From Torreya grandis (Eukaryota; Streptophyta; Pinopsida; Cupressales; Taxaceae), in NCBI GenBank assembly GCA_037957365.1, contig JARHVA010002128.1:1958001-2022000 (forward strand): DNA of 64,000 bases. The letters run 5' to 3'. Every line of letters begins with the position of its first letter. Within the stretch, counting starts at the first letter, position 1. The translations under genes and the position numbers were made by a program. Positions 47,958 to 60,179 of this stretch are shown in pieces. The notes beneath the pieces were generated by a model. The model did not search any database. It was not told the origin of the DNA and worked only from the letters and a program-made list of their open reading frames with translations.

Positions 47958-50900
47958 ATGAATATTTTGGTACAATTGGTAAAGAAAATAGCTAGGATTT
48001 TGGATATCGATAAGGACATCCATCAGATGATCGATGATGATGAAGAGGTAAAATATGCAGCACAAATCTTAAAGTATTTCAAGGGGTGTTTTTCATTACC
48101 CATTAAGGAGTGTAAGGACCTTGACACAAGGGTGAAAACATGCCTTGTAAGCTCCAAGCTATGCCCAGGTGGTTGATGGACTGATGTCACTAAGGCATAC
48201 CTTTATATCACCTATCACATGGTGTTAGGTGTATAGTTTTATATTTCTAAATTGATCATTGATGAATTTTTTAAAAATGCATAGGAGTGCCATAATGAAA
48301 AAGGGGCATTTAGATTGGGATCCACTCTCTTTTTCATTATCATGGAAGAGATTGGAATTCTAGATGGGGACAAGGATAACCTTTGGGTCCATATAGAGCA
48401 CAATGAATCCTTGAAGTAGAGTTATAAATACTTCATGATCCCCCCTCTTTTAGTGCCAAATATAATAATCACATCATGGGTTGGTGTGAGAGGTACATAG
48501 AGGAATTTGGACTAGAGTGGCACATCCCTCAAGGATTCCTTCAGATTATGTTTGGAATGAAAACCTTTGTCATAATGCAACACTATTATGTGATGCACTT
48601 ATTTCTAGTTAATGAAAACATGTTAGGGTGGATAAATCTACCCTACACCTTCTTGGTAAGATACTTTAGGGTCATGATACATTGGATATCTAGTGCACAA
48701 TAGTTAGACATTCTAGTTAAGGAACTAGATATGGAGAAGCGTAATATGAAGCACTAGTTTACTCACATAGATGGGAAGGCCACCAAAGATGAAGAGGATG
48801 AATTATATCACCTAGATATCCATCCCCTTTAAGAGGTAACCATACATGGATACATCCATAAACTATACTATGATATGAAGCCATGGAATAAGGGCCTCAG
48901 TGCCAAGCAAAGTAAATACCCCCAATGCATATTATTGATGAAGGAACTTTGACACCAGTAAAGAAGAAGAATGGGGAGACTTTGGAAGAAATATATGAGT
49001 TAATAAGGCTCAAGATCACCTTAGAAGAAAAATCTTCACCTTCACCTCCCATAAAGAAGCATGTAGGATTCATGCCAAAGGCATCCCCTAGTGCCAAGGA
49101 GAAGAGGAAGGAGAAGGTTCCTATTATGGCACTGATAATAACCCTATTAGATGTAGAAGAAAATATTGTGGAAGAAACATTTGGTAAGGGAGTATATATT
49201 ATGCCTAAATAAGGGGAATCCTCTTCTACTAAAAAGACCCCCTCCCCACCACCTCAAACTAAATTTGAGAAGAAGATGAGAACGTGGAAGAAACTTGGCC
49301 TTAGTGATGTCACTATCTAGAAGGCGTTGGAAGTAGAGGAAAAAAGATAAGAAATGGTGAAGGTTAGGATGTTGAAAGAGGCCATTAACATGGTCAAAGC
49401 CAAAGAGTATATGAGATAAGGGGAGAAATTAAATGTATAGGAGATGAAAGGGAGGAAGGAAGGAGGAACATGTGATGATCCTAATGAGGCAGAAGTGCTT
49501 GAAGAAGAAATACCCTCAGGCACACCAACTAAAGAAGATTTGAAGCATAAATGGGAAGGTATGGGACTAAACCAATATCACATCGATGTGGTGATAAAGA
49601 TGAACTGAAAATGAGAGGCCATGAGGGCCAAGGGCATGACCCAAGCTGAAATTAATTATATGGAGGCTGAGGAGATAAAGGTAAAAGAGAATAAATGTAA
49701 AGTGTAGGCCAAGAGAAGGAAAGCTCAAAAGAAAAAGGCTAAAGAAGAAAAGGTGAAAAGGAAATAAATAGAAGAGAAGGTGGCCCATGTAGAAAGGGAA
49801 AAAATTAAGAAAGAGAGAGAGGAAAAGGTTACCACTTGCACAAAACCTATAAAGTATAAATCAATTAAAGAGGTACCTAACACCCACTCTATCCTAGGAA
49901 AGGAAGCTAAATAATAGGTGTACCCTAGTTCTAAAGGGGCACCTAAAGACAAATAAGGAAATTTTGGCACTTCAAAATAAAAAATGGAGAAGGTAGTAGA
50001 TACCCTACTGGGGTAAGAGGGAATTAAGGTTGGTGTCAAGGAGGTTCATGCCAAAGAGACACAATAATAAGAAGTAGCCAACAGGGAAAAGTCCAAGGAA
50101 GAACCCCTCTAAAAATAAGATGGTGAAACTAGCACTGAGGAAAGAGAAGAGACAGACCAAGGGGAGAAGTCTAATGAATAAAACTTAGTATAATAATAAG
50201 AAGAAGGAGAAGAAGAAATCACTGGATAAAGCACAAACACTAATGAAGAAGAGGAGTTGGTCGAGGAAGAGGAGTATGAGATGAGTTAAGGAGAAAAATC
50301 ATAGCGAGGTCATCAAAGATGATGAATTATACATGTTGGAGTACATTTACCCTAAAACTACCATGACCCTAATGTGCCATCAAGTTTCTTGCGCTCTTAA
50401 TTGCTACATGGATGAGCCTGAATTCAACATATTAAAGAAGGCAATTCAAAGAACCAAAAAACTAAAAGAGGGGTATGACTACCAAATTATAAATATAAGT
50501 GATATGAACCCCATAAGGTTATCTAACACCCTACTTAAAATGGCCTTAGTAGTATCATGCAAAAACATCATCAATGATGTTCACACTAACAAGTGGAAAT
50601 ACATCATGTAAGAGGTAGAAGAAGAAATGAAGGCAGTAAATTTCAAACTCTAGAAGATATTCAAGCACATTGAAGAAGTGGAGCCATCCCTTTTAGATGG
50701 TGTGGATACTTCAGAAATGAAAGAGGTTCATAAATTTTTTGTGTTATTAGAAAAATTTATCCCCAAGATGAACCTGGTGCTAGAAGAATAAGAAGACCCA
50801 TTTGATGCCATCAAAAGAGAGCTAAAAAAAAATATTGATATGATGGAGGACCTCTTCACCAAACTAGAAGAGGGAATAGAAGAAGTGGATGCCATATTTT

Positions 50901-51104
50901 TCAACTTCACCATTCAAGAATCAGTCATTGGCATGCACCTTCAAAAGGTGAAAGAGGGGAAGGATGCTTTGATGAAGCATGTTTTCACTGTGGGAAGGAC
51001 TGAGTGTGTGAAATTTATGGTGTAGGTCAACACCTTTAGCACCAAGATAGAAACCCAAGACCAAGACTTGGAATCACTCTTTCATGCCTTTCAAACAAAT
51101 TCAA
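47958..51104 (+). pseudogene. Degenerate Lys/Glu-rich ORF upstream of a polypurine tract
   Basis: Coding-like sequence can be followed for 3.1 kb across three plus-strand frames. The first part (47958-48176 and 48476-48703) looks globular: KIARILDIDKDIHQMIDDDE, then WHIPQGFLQIMFGMKTFVIM and HYYVMHLFLVNENMLGWINL. From 48925 it becomes strongly charged, with long Lys/Glu-rich, probably coiled-coil stretches (49320-50290). Another more globular part runs to 51025. It ends just before a polypurine tract and LTR. I recognise no enzyme. The first part vaguely recalls a family annotated as putative plant transposon proteins, but this is a guess. It could be an extra 3' ORF of element F or part of a separate element whose pol is missing. 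Confidence 0.5.
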
Positions 51105-51118
51105 GTGAGCAAGGGGAC
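51105..51118 (+). other. Polypurine tract left of LTR G
   Basis: GTGAGCAAGGGGAC immediately precedes TGTAGACAC. A polypurine tract to the left means this LTR ended an element lying to the left on the plus strand. Confidence 0.55.
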
Positions 51119-51531
51119 TGTAGACACTCAAAAAATACACATAATAGTTTTAGATGTTGAACTACCTTAGATCCTCATCCGACCTTGCATCTAGTTAACC
51201 ACCTAGTTAACTAAACTCATATACTAACTCGAACCTATAAAATCACTAATTTAATACCCCTAACTTAACCCTTTAAATCAGCCCTTTCTTGAGCATCTTC
51301 ATTTAGACACTTGATTACTGATGGTCAACCTAACCATCGATAGTTAGCCTAAAGGTCATCAAACTTGTTTTAAAGCCATTTTCTAATTGTATATGAGATA
51401 AGCATGGCACAATTAGAAACTTCCATTTTATGATGCCAACTAACTTTAAAGTATCATAAATAGAAATTTTATCCACCTATCTAATTAACAACTTCCTCCT
51501 ACATAACTAGTAAATTTATCCTATAAAAAGG

Positions 51532-51538
51532 AGAGAAA
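51532..51538 (+). promoter_or_regulatory. Putative LTR G TATA box
   Basis: CCTATAAAAAGGAG lies about 413 bases into the LTR, close to the 403 and 467 seen in LTRs D and A. Confidence 0.6.
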
Positions 51539-51897
51539 TAGGAGGTGAGAAGGATCAAAAAATATATAAATTTGAATCTATTCTATCAAATATTCTTATA
51601 CAGGTATCCAACATCCCTTCAACAATAAAATAGAAGCAATGGATACTTGAACCTCTATCCAAATCACTTTCAAAGGCCAAAGTACTATCACTCTAGCCAA
51701 CTTACTTTAGCTATCTAACAAGTTAAAAGTAACTTTGTACTTGTTTCTTCATTTTATTTCATTTCCAATTACTTGGACCTAATCCAAACTTATTGTTTAG
51801 CCTTTTTATTTTTACCAAACCCATATTCTAACCCTCACCTAACTATTTACCCAATCTTCAATTTCCTTTTTGAACATTTACAAAATTTCATAGGCAA

Positions 51898-52005
51898 CTA
51901 CCAATGGTTAGCCAAACTACCAATGGTCACCCCAACCGTTGATGGTTACCCAACCATCAATGCTTAGTGCAATTGTTGATGGTTTACCCAATCATCGATG
52001 GTCAC
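51898..52005. repeat. ACCATCGATGGT-type motif cluster in LTR G
   Basis: Repeats include CCAATGGTTA, CCAATGGTCACC, CAACCGTTGATGGTTACC, CAACCATCAATGC, CAATTGTTGATGGTTT and CAATCATCGATGGTCAC at 16-18-base spacing. The core ATCGAT is self-complementary. A shorter cluster lies at 51318-51360. Confidence 0.8.
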
Positions 52006-52530
52006 TATTATAGAAAACAATAGCAAGTATTTTTCACCCCCTTATCCCTAATCAAATCCTACTTTTTATGCTTTTTCCTATTCATAGAGCCTCCTTAGAT
52101 TTTTTGAACCTGATCCCAACTATCTTATAATGAGTATTGACCCACTTTTTCTAAATTTAGTCATTTTCTTGGAATACACCTTTTACCCTCTTCTTCATGC
52201 ATGCATTTATTTTCATGTTATTGAATACAATTATTCTTTCTTTTTATCAACATCAACTTAATTGTTATAAATAGTGGATTGACAGCCTCTTAGTAAGCAT
52301 ATATTTCTTGGATATAGCTCATGCTAGGCAGTCCACTCAACTATTTTGCTAAAAACCCATTTTTATAGTGTCTTTCTTATCTACAAATTATTTTTTCCAA
52401 GACAAATAAGAGTTCTCACCATCATTTGGATCATGTGCTCACTTTATCAGGTATTCCTTTACAAACCCCTTTTACTAGTTTCTTACTTGCTTCCAAATTA
52501 AGAAATGAGTAAAAATTAAGGGAAACATTT

Positions 52531-52550
52531 TAGCACGCTTGGTAGGATCT
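52531..52550 (+). other. Primer-binding site of element G
   Basis: TAGCACGCTTGGTAGGATCT begins three bases after the LTR end. TGG at its start has become TAG. It keeps the CACG CpG that elements C and D show as CATG. Confidence 0.65.
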
Positions 52551-53287
52551 AATATCCCTTTTTCTTCCTTTATTTTATGTTCATCTAATGAAATCTAAAT
52601 TTATTTTGGGCTTAAAATAAACCTTTTGCATACATTGATTTCTTGCTTGATTTAGTTCCTAGTAACTTAAAAGAAAAGTAATTAATCATAGCTTTCACTC
52701 TTATTATCACACACTTTTTCCAAACCACATAACCAATCAACACATCAAAACAAACTTGAGACAAGGGATGACTAGGATTTCATCACCTCATGGTAAACCT
52801 TACCCTTCCCAGGCAATCTTACTTGGATGTCATTACCAAGGGGAGAACAACTCAGCTCTTTGGTTGAGTATAAACTCTAAAATTTAGTATATCCTAGCTA
52901 AGCATCCAACACCCTTATCGCTGTGATTTGTGAAGTGAGGGGGTAGGCCTGATATCAAGCCATGTAATGAAGATCAATGCAAAATTTCTCTCTTGAGTAC
53001 CTAAACACAACCTAAAAACAACCTTAGATTTCCTCTTTAGTACATGATCTACAAACCAAATTTCCTCTTCACACCTTTTAAGGCATAAGCCAAAAGTGAT
53101 TTAAAAATAATCCTAAGTTGTTGAATGCACTTTAGTGTATGTTTGATTTTTTTAAGATATTTTATTTTGGCTTACTTTGTGTTTGAGTTGTGAGTTTCAA
53201 TATTTCTTTTCTATTTCTCTCATGTTCTTTACTAGATAACCGCTGAGGAATCAAACCCACCAATAACTACCTTCTTATTCTTCCTCC
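52551..53287 (+). other. Leader of element G
   Basis: About 740 bases of non-coding sequence between primer-binding site and gag start, much shorter than the 2.3-2.8 kb leaders of C and D. No repeat cluster or domain is seen. Confidence 0.6.
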
Positions 53288-55250
53288 ATGGAGTATACTT
53301 ATAATGTTGAGGGTTCTCAAAAATTTTCTCCCCCTCCTACTAGGCCTCTGATTATGGCTGAGGGTGATCCAATTTTTTTTTCTTCCTCAATAACAACCCC
53401 ATGGCTCTTCAACATTACCTAAACACCTTATCTAATTATACCCATTTTGCTTCAGTTCCTCCCTATGGTATGCCTTACCATCTTCTGGTGGGTGACACAT
53501 TAACCTAACCCATGCTTACCCAAGCCTCTTCTTATTCTAATATCCCACCTACTACCACTCCCCAAACTCCATCCAACATCCCAACTAGTAATTAGACACC
53601 TACTACCCCAACCAATACCTCCAACATTGGATCAAATTTACCTCTTGTCACCTATACCCTTTCTATCATGGGGGTATCTTTTACCCCTATTTATACCATT
53701 ACCCTTAGTTTAACTAACCCACCAATTTCTACCCCACTTTATATTTTGGTACTTTCCATACCATAAACACTCCCACCTATTAACAATAGAGTTACTACCC
53801 ACCAATAAACAACTAGCACTTTTATACCTCCAACCCAATCTACATCCATACCACCATCTACCAACATAAACATACCCTTAAACCAACCCATATCAGCTAC
53901 CCAACAAGCACCCATGACATCTTACCCATATATTTCTAACCCATAAGGATGTATATCATTTTTCACCCAACTGTTTGTGCTAATAAACCCTTATGTGGCA
54001 CCATCACAACCTCCTATGACCGCTTACCAATATGTGGCTTACTCAACATCCTTTATCACTTATCCATACATTACTACCACCTAACCTCAACAAATATTAC
54101 CACCTAATTATGCCACTTTCTAACATCAAATATATTTTGTCAAGATGTTAATGGACAAAATGACCAACCTAGAGTCATCTATCTCTAGGTCTCATAACCT
54201 TTTATCCTATGATCAAATCGATAATGAACCCATCCATCCATCCATCCATCCATCCATTCCTATCCATTATTATCCTCCTAAATGGTAATTACCAAAGTTT
54301 TCCAAGTTCCAAGTCAAGCAGGACCCATAACAACATTTAAAAACATTTTGTCATTCTTTTTATTTGATTACATATGATGATGCTCTCCTCCTTCGTACCT
54401 TCCCCATGTGTTTATCAAAACCCACCCTTGATTGGTATAGGCCTCTCACCAAGCAATCCATCTTTTCAATCTCCCAACTGGCTTAAATATTTTTAGAGCA
54501 CCTCTCAGTAAATATATCTAAAAAGGTTTCTATTACCGACCTCTATTTTATTAGGTAATTTGATGATGAATCATTTGTCAATTTTGTAGCTAGATAGAGA
54601 GGTCTCATCAACCAATTTTTTTTATCCTTACCTTAACCTAAGTTGATTGAGATCTTCTTAGGGTTGTGCCAAACATACTACCCCCACCCTTCAAGTTTAA
54701 ACTTTTAGAACTTTTGATGAGGCATTCACCATGGCACGTAAAGTTGAAAACTAAGCCATTGACAAAGGGAAATTGAAACTACAAAACAATAATTCTAGAT
54801 TTAAATCCAATGATCCTCCCTTCACCAAAACCATTAACCAATCCAACTATCCCAATACCAAGACAAAAGCATCTGCAAACTCAATTGTCCTAAAAATTGT
54901 TCCATAACCAACTATCAACCAACCCCATCAAACCAATTCCTCCAACCCTTCCTACCAATAAAACCAAAACTGAGATCCTCCAAAATTATATACCCCCATA
55001 TGGAAGTCTTATGATTTAGTTTTGGAAAAGTTTCTCAAAATTAACCTCATCCAACTTCCACCTATCAAACCACCCCAACAATTTCATGCTTTTTGCCCTA
55101 TGCCTGGTTGGTATAATGAGAATGACCATTGTGCCTTTTATCAAGTTATAAGGCATGATGTTAGTAGGTGAAATACCTTCAAAATTATTTTCCAAAGCTT
55201 AATTGATAGTGGATAAATTGAATTTGATAATCCTAATGCACCTCCTAATC
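53288..55250 (+). pseudogene. Element G gag (degenerate)
   Basis: The start ATG 53288-53290 opens MEYTYNVEGSQKF, matching the gag starts of elements C and D. A Pro/Thr/Ser-rich N-terminal stretch with stops follows to about 54280. The capsid core reads WQLPKFSKFQVKQDPQQHLK, LITYDDALLLRTFPMCLSK, LDWYRPLTKQSI, SISQLAQIFLEHLSVN and VSITDLYFIRQFDDESFVNF (54280-54600). A single zinc-finger-like block follows (FCPMPGWYNENDHCAF...HDV near 55090-55160), and then the SLIDSG motif. This is a Tat-type gag. Pyrimidine richness of the plus strand here reflects the Pro/Ser/Thr composition. Confidence 0.82.
54231..54257. repeat. (CATC)n microsatellite in element G gag
   Basis: About six and a half copies of CATC lie inside the gag region. 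A four-base unit in a coding remnant shows that the repeat grew, or was tolerated, after coding constraint was lost. Confidence 0.95.
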
Positions 55251-57359
55251 AGTCCCTTGATATTCTCTACAAACCTTTTCCCAATCATGTTCCTTCTACC
55301 CATTACCATGACAATAAACCAAAATAATCTCACCCTCATGAGGCACATACAATAAATGTTATTATTAGTGAGCCCATTATTTAAGAGACCACTAACTCAA
55401 CTATTTCTTCCTCCATTTCACTCATAGAAGTAGTGGAATCACCTTCCATTCCTATGGACACCCAAATAGAGGAATCAACCACCCCTTCACTTGATGAAAC
55501 CTTAGCTTTATCTACCTCTCCTTTGATGGAAACACCAAAAAAGACAACCTTTACTTTAACCATCTCTTATTCTTGTACTCCACCCATTGAAGTGGTAGTA
55601 CTACGCTCCATTTGTTTAGACACCCAAAGGAAACAACCATGTCCATACCTTCATTGGAGGACACCATACCTACCTCCCCCATTATAGAACCATCCATTCC
55701 CTTTTTGGAAACCATCCCATAAGATAAGGTTACCTCATCCACCCAACCACTTATTTTAGAACCTTCCTTCAAAAACAAGGATGGAAGAACCATTCCCTCT
55801 TTTCCACCTAAAGGCTTAATTTTTGAAACTAATTACCAAGGAACCAAACCCATCTACAAGCCCTTTTCTAGACTAGTCTAAAGTCTAGAGTTCACTTCTC
55901 AACCCAACTTTGATAGAGACATATTTTGGCATAGTCTTAGGATCCCTTACCAAAACAAATCTAAATCCTCAACCTCACTCAAATCCACCCTTAAACCCAT
56001 TAGTACCTCTTCATCCAACACCTCTTCTTCTAAAACAACAGGTGAATCATCCCAACCACCTCCATTTAACATTGATAAATCACCTTATGCCTCTCTCACC
56101 AAACCTATCAATATTATGGGAATTCTTCCCATACTTAGCCATACTTATTCCTCTTTGAAATTGGATTTAACACCATCTATTACACCAAAAAAATCCACAA
56201 CTAAACCAATTAAGGTATAATTACCCAAACCTCTACCTCAAACTAGAAACATATCACCTCCTTTGCACCTACCTTCTATTTTTGGACCCCATCTTTCTAC
56301 CATCGCAACTACCTATTCTTCCTTTGGTAAACCATCCCCCTTTTCTCTACCTATGCCTACACTCATCAAACCATCTAGTTCTCCATCATTATTAACTAAC
56401 CTATCTACCTCTACTTTCCCACCTATATCCAACCCCTCATCATCCAAATCTTCCACTCTCAAATCATTTACCTTGAAGCTAACCATAAATAAGTAATCCC
56501 AACCACCAACTATAAATTCTAAGGTGAAAACTACTTCTAAGAAGGATTCCATCCCTAAAACTATAAACCCATCACCTCCATCACCTTTGAATGAATCTTA
56601 TTCAACCATCCTACAAAGGTTGTTGTAAAATTATTCCATTAGCTTACCACCTATCAAACCATTCTACCCTTCTAATACCAAACCCTTCTGGTTCAATGAT
56701 AACTTGGTCTATCCATACCATAAGGCACTCAGACATGACATGAAGAACTACAAGTATCTGTAAGCACTTGTTCATAGCCTATATGATGAGGATGATCTAT
56801 TATTATATGAACTTATTTGACTCCATTACTAACTAAAATACTCAACAAACCTACCCAACATTTACATATTCCCCCACTCTTACCCAAGAGTAAGGAGGAG
56901 GAACCAAAGCTACCATCAAACCTGGTGAATCCCCCCATCCACACTATTCATATGGTTACCTGATCTTAGACCCAATAGAAGGATAAAGGAAAATCCAAAG
57001 TCTCCATTCCTTAGACATACCCTTCAACCCATCAACCTTATAACCAAACCCAAAAACCTTCACCCTCACCTTCATAACCACCAAAACCTATGATATCTAT
57101 TTTAGGAGCCTCTCCCTCTAACCCTTTTGACTCCATCCAACATATCATATTGAAATAAGTTCACCAAACACTAGTGAAAATGAGCCTTTATGAAATAATC
57201 AACACCTTGTATCACCATCATGAAGTATTGATAGAGGCTTTACAATGTATGGAGGTTTAACTGGATGACCCTCAACCTCTTGCACCCTTTATTGGAGCCC
57301 TATAACTTTCTACCTTCATCACCTTTTAGGATTTTTAAATACCTCTTGCTCATCCAAAG
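55251..57359 (+). pseudogene. Element G gag-protease linker, Pro/Ser/Thr-rich
   Basis: A coding-like region of low complexity with several open stretches (55433-55687, 56263-56496). It has repeated Pro, Ser and Thr and phrases such as TPSLDETLALSTSPLMETPK. A near repeat of the ESPSIPM...TPSLDE phrase occurs about 200 bases later. Near 56640-56760 a more globular piece resembles the stretch before protease in Tat elements (PIKPFYPSNTKPFWFNDN, YPYHKALRHDMKNY). No catalytic domain. Confidence 0.6.
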
Positions 57360-57780
57360 GATTTTGATCCTCCCTTCCTTATTACCATGCACATCAATCA
57401 AACCTAAATCAAAATAGTAATGATCAATGGAGGAGCTAACATCAACATTATCTCCTCCCATGCTTATGACCAACTTTAGCTACTTAATAACATCATGTCA
57501 AAAACTATAGTGGTCCTTCGCTCCTTCAATGATACCATGATCACTAGCTTGGGGATAGTTGTCCTCTATATTTTTTTTGGGTTTTCACACCATTATTGAA
57601 CTATTTTACATTATATATGTTGAGTTTTAATATAATGTGTTACTTAGATGCCCTTAGACCTGTGCCATGAGTTGCGTCCCTTTTACCTTACATCAATGTG
57701 TTAAATTTGATCATGAAGGTAAATTTGTTACCATCGAAGCTAACCCTAGTCCATTTACCTCTTGTAATATGACATATTGG
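57360..57780 (+). pseudogene. Element G aspartic protease (degenerate)
   Basis: The plus strand reads MINGGANINIISSHAYDQL with the active site at 57423-57446, then SFNDTMITSLGIV. After frameshifts come LLRCPWTCAMSCVPFTLHQC and VKFDHEGKFVTIEANPSPF (57640-57755). The active-site Asp is Asn. The second half matches the GRPW...STLHQ.LKF segment typical of Tat proteases, with GRPW changed to RCPW. Confidence 0.82.
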
Positions 57781-58660
57781 CCTAACAACATTCTTCTTCC
57801 TTCCTCATCAACCTCACTATCAAATACTAACAACACTACCTCACAACTAACCAAAACCCTTAACACTCCAACCTATAATAGTGATAAAGCTTCAACTAGC
57901 TCATCTATCCATTCTTCCCAAATCCTTATAGAGGATCCCTTGGAATCCACATTCCAATGTCTCTCACTTGGGGAGTATCATCTCTTAGAATTGGATTTTT
58001 TCCCTACTCCACAAGAGTATGCGAACCTAAAACATGACCCTTCCTATATCATCCCTTTTAGGCTCCCTAACCATAAAAATTTTTTATCTATGGGGGATTT
58101 AATTAGCCACTTCCCACTTCTACCACTACTTCATATATATAGCCATTCACTATGACTTCTCTTATCTCAAGAAACTAGGCTTTGCCAAAGCTTACCTCTA
58201 TAGGTGTGCATGGAAGGGGTTTGGCCTTGGCCTTTATGAATAGGGACCTCATGAGATACCCATAATCAAAACTCAAAAACTTCATGAGTTATTTAGCCTT
58301 GGGTTCATACCACCAAAAGAACCCACCTCAACAAAACCCATTTTCACCATCGACAAGGATGTTTCATCCTCACCAACCCCATCTCCCTTAAATATTAAAT
58401 ACTTCAATATCACCCCATATAAATTTTTTTTAATCAACACTGTTAGTTTGGGCCCCCTAACCTATCAAAAGGATGACTGAACTAAAACCCTTCCTCTCAT
58501 CCATCCTGAAATGATAGAGTGAGATTATCCTACCATCAACACCATCTAACGTCAGGATGATGATTCCATTCTCACCTACCTCAATACGAGGGATTCTTCT
58601 ATCCATAAATCCCTTCATCTTGAGAACTAAGCCATACTGAATGAATCCATTATCAATGTC
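57781..58660 (+). pseudogene. Element G protease-RT linker
   Basis: Open to 58155 and then broken. It contains YHLLELDFFPTPQEYANLKH and later GVHGRGLALAFMNRDLM, which may be a remnant of a glycine-rich G-patch-like segment sometimes present here in Tat elements. Otherwise nothing is recognised. Confidence 0.5.
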
Positions 58661-59640
58661 AAATTGGGTACTCAAGATAACCCTTACATCATCAGAATAT
58701 GCCAATATTTAAATTCTATAGAGTGATAAGATTACCCTTCTTTCCTTCATGATTATAGCATAGCATTTGCTTGGTCTTATCAAGATATGCTTATGATTGA
58801 GCCTTCTATTTCTCTCCAAAACATTGTCATCCATCTTGAGTTTAAGTCATTTCAATAGAAGCTTCATAGGATGCATCCTCATATAGCATTTTAATTAAAT
58901 AAGAACTTTAGTGTCTCCTATTTTTTGAATTCATTCATCCCATTGACTATCCATAATTGGTTTCTAACATAGTGCCCATAACTAATCCCATAGGGGGACT
59001 TTACCTCTATATCAAATTTCATGACCTCAACCTCACTTGCCTAAAGGATGACTTTACTTTGTCGAACATAGACCAACTTATTGATCTTATAGTTGGATAT
59101 GAGATGTTATCCATCATGGATGTTTTCTCAAGATATAATCAAATATTTATTTCCCCCAAAGATTAACATAAAAATTCCTTTATCACTCCATGGGGAAATT
59201 TTTGTTATAAGGTCATGCCTTTTAGTCTAAAGAACACTAGATAAACTTATCAGTGTGCCATGGCCTACATCTTTCATGTTCTCATCCATAAAATTTTAGA
59301 GGACTATGTGGATGATCTCCTTAGAAAATCCAAACACCACAAGGATCACCTAGCCATTCTCTCAATCATCTTTGACTGACTAATCCACTATCATGTTAGG
59401 CTCAACCCCAAGAAATGTATTTTTGAGGTCTTATCGAGAAAGCTTCTTGGATTTATTGTTTCCCTTTGAGGAATCAAAATAGACCCTACCAAGTTAGAGA
59501 AATCATAGAGATTCCTCTTCCTACTAACCTTAAACAACTTTGAAACCTATAGGGGAAGTTCCAATCCATCCATCACTTCATCTCCCATTTATTAGTTAGA
59601 TGTCAACCCTTTCACCATCTCCTCAAAAAAGATAACTATT
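58661..59640 (+). pseudogene. Element G reverse transcriptase, YVDD intact but frame broken
   Basis: The approach reads VKLGTQDNPYIIRI, then FLHDYSIAFAWSYQDM, then KLHRMHPHIA (58660-58900). The palm and fingers have FHDLNLTCLKDDFTLSNIDQ, HEMLSIMD-like YEMLSIMDVFSRYNQIFISP, NSFITPWGNFCYKVMPFSLK and TYQCAMAYIF. The catalytic box is YVDD at 59305-59316, unchanged. Then come HYHVRLNPKKCIFEV, RKLLGFIV and GIKIDPTKL. This is the best preserved catalytic motif in the window, though stops interrupt the frame. Tat lineage is supported by the second RNase H that follows. Confidence 0.9.
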
Positions 59641-60135
59641 TTAATTGGACCAAAGACTATCAACAATATTTTGATTCAATCAAGGAGTACCTTTTCTCTC
59701 CACCTATCCTCATCCCTCTTAGGGAAGACCAACCCTTATACCTTTATATATATACCATGGACCATTCCCTAGGGGCAATGCTTGCTCATCATGATGAATA
59801 GAATAAAGAGCAAGCTGTATTATACATTATCTAAACACTTACAAACTATGAGAATCAGTATACTCATCCTAAGAAAATTTACATTCCCTTAGTCTTTATG
59901 GTCTCTAAACCCTATCATTACCTCCTTAATCATAAAACCTATGTCATCACTAACACCAACTCCCTCAAATATATGCACTCTAAACCATACCAAAACTAGT
60001 GTATGTCTAAGTGACTCATGCTACTAAATATGTTTAATCTTGATTTCCTTTAGTAAAATTCAATTAAATGGCAAGTCATCACTAATCAATTATCCAACTC
60101 TCCTCTACCAAATAACCAATTGCTTCTACTAGCAT
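59641..60135 (+). pseudogene. Element G first RNase H (degenerate)
   Basis: The plus strand reads NYFNWTKDYQQYFDSIKEYL, PPILIPLREDQPLYLYIYTM, HSLGAMLAHHDE, KKIYIPLVFMVSKPYHYLLN and HKTYVITNTNSLKYM. This is the ordinary gypsy RNase H directly after RT. Confidence 0.8.
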
Positions 60136-60179
60136 TTCTAAATGAATCCATCACAACTCTTTCTTAGGAGTAACCCACC

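Larger units (their letters stand above)
51119..52527 (+). mobile_element. LTR G (5' LTR of element G)
   Basis: It begins TGTAGACACTC and ends GGAAACA, followed by a three-base spacer and the primer-binding site, for 1,409 bases. The termini match the TGTAGACACC...ACA pattern of the minus-strand LTRs A-D, in the opposite orientation. Motif clusters lie at 51318-51360 and 51898-52005. The other LTR of element G is beyond the window. Confidence 0.8.

Noticed and set aside
49317..50039. Minus-strand Ser/Phe/Leu-rich open frames
   Set aside because: They are antisense of the Lys/Glu-rich ORF on the plus strand, where AAG/GAG codons read as CTT/CTC.
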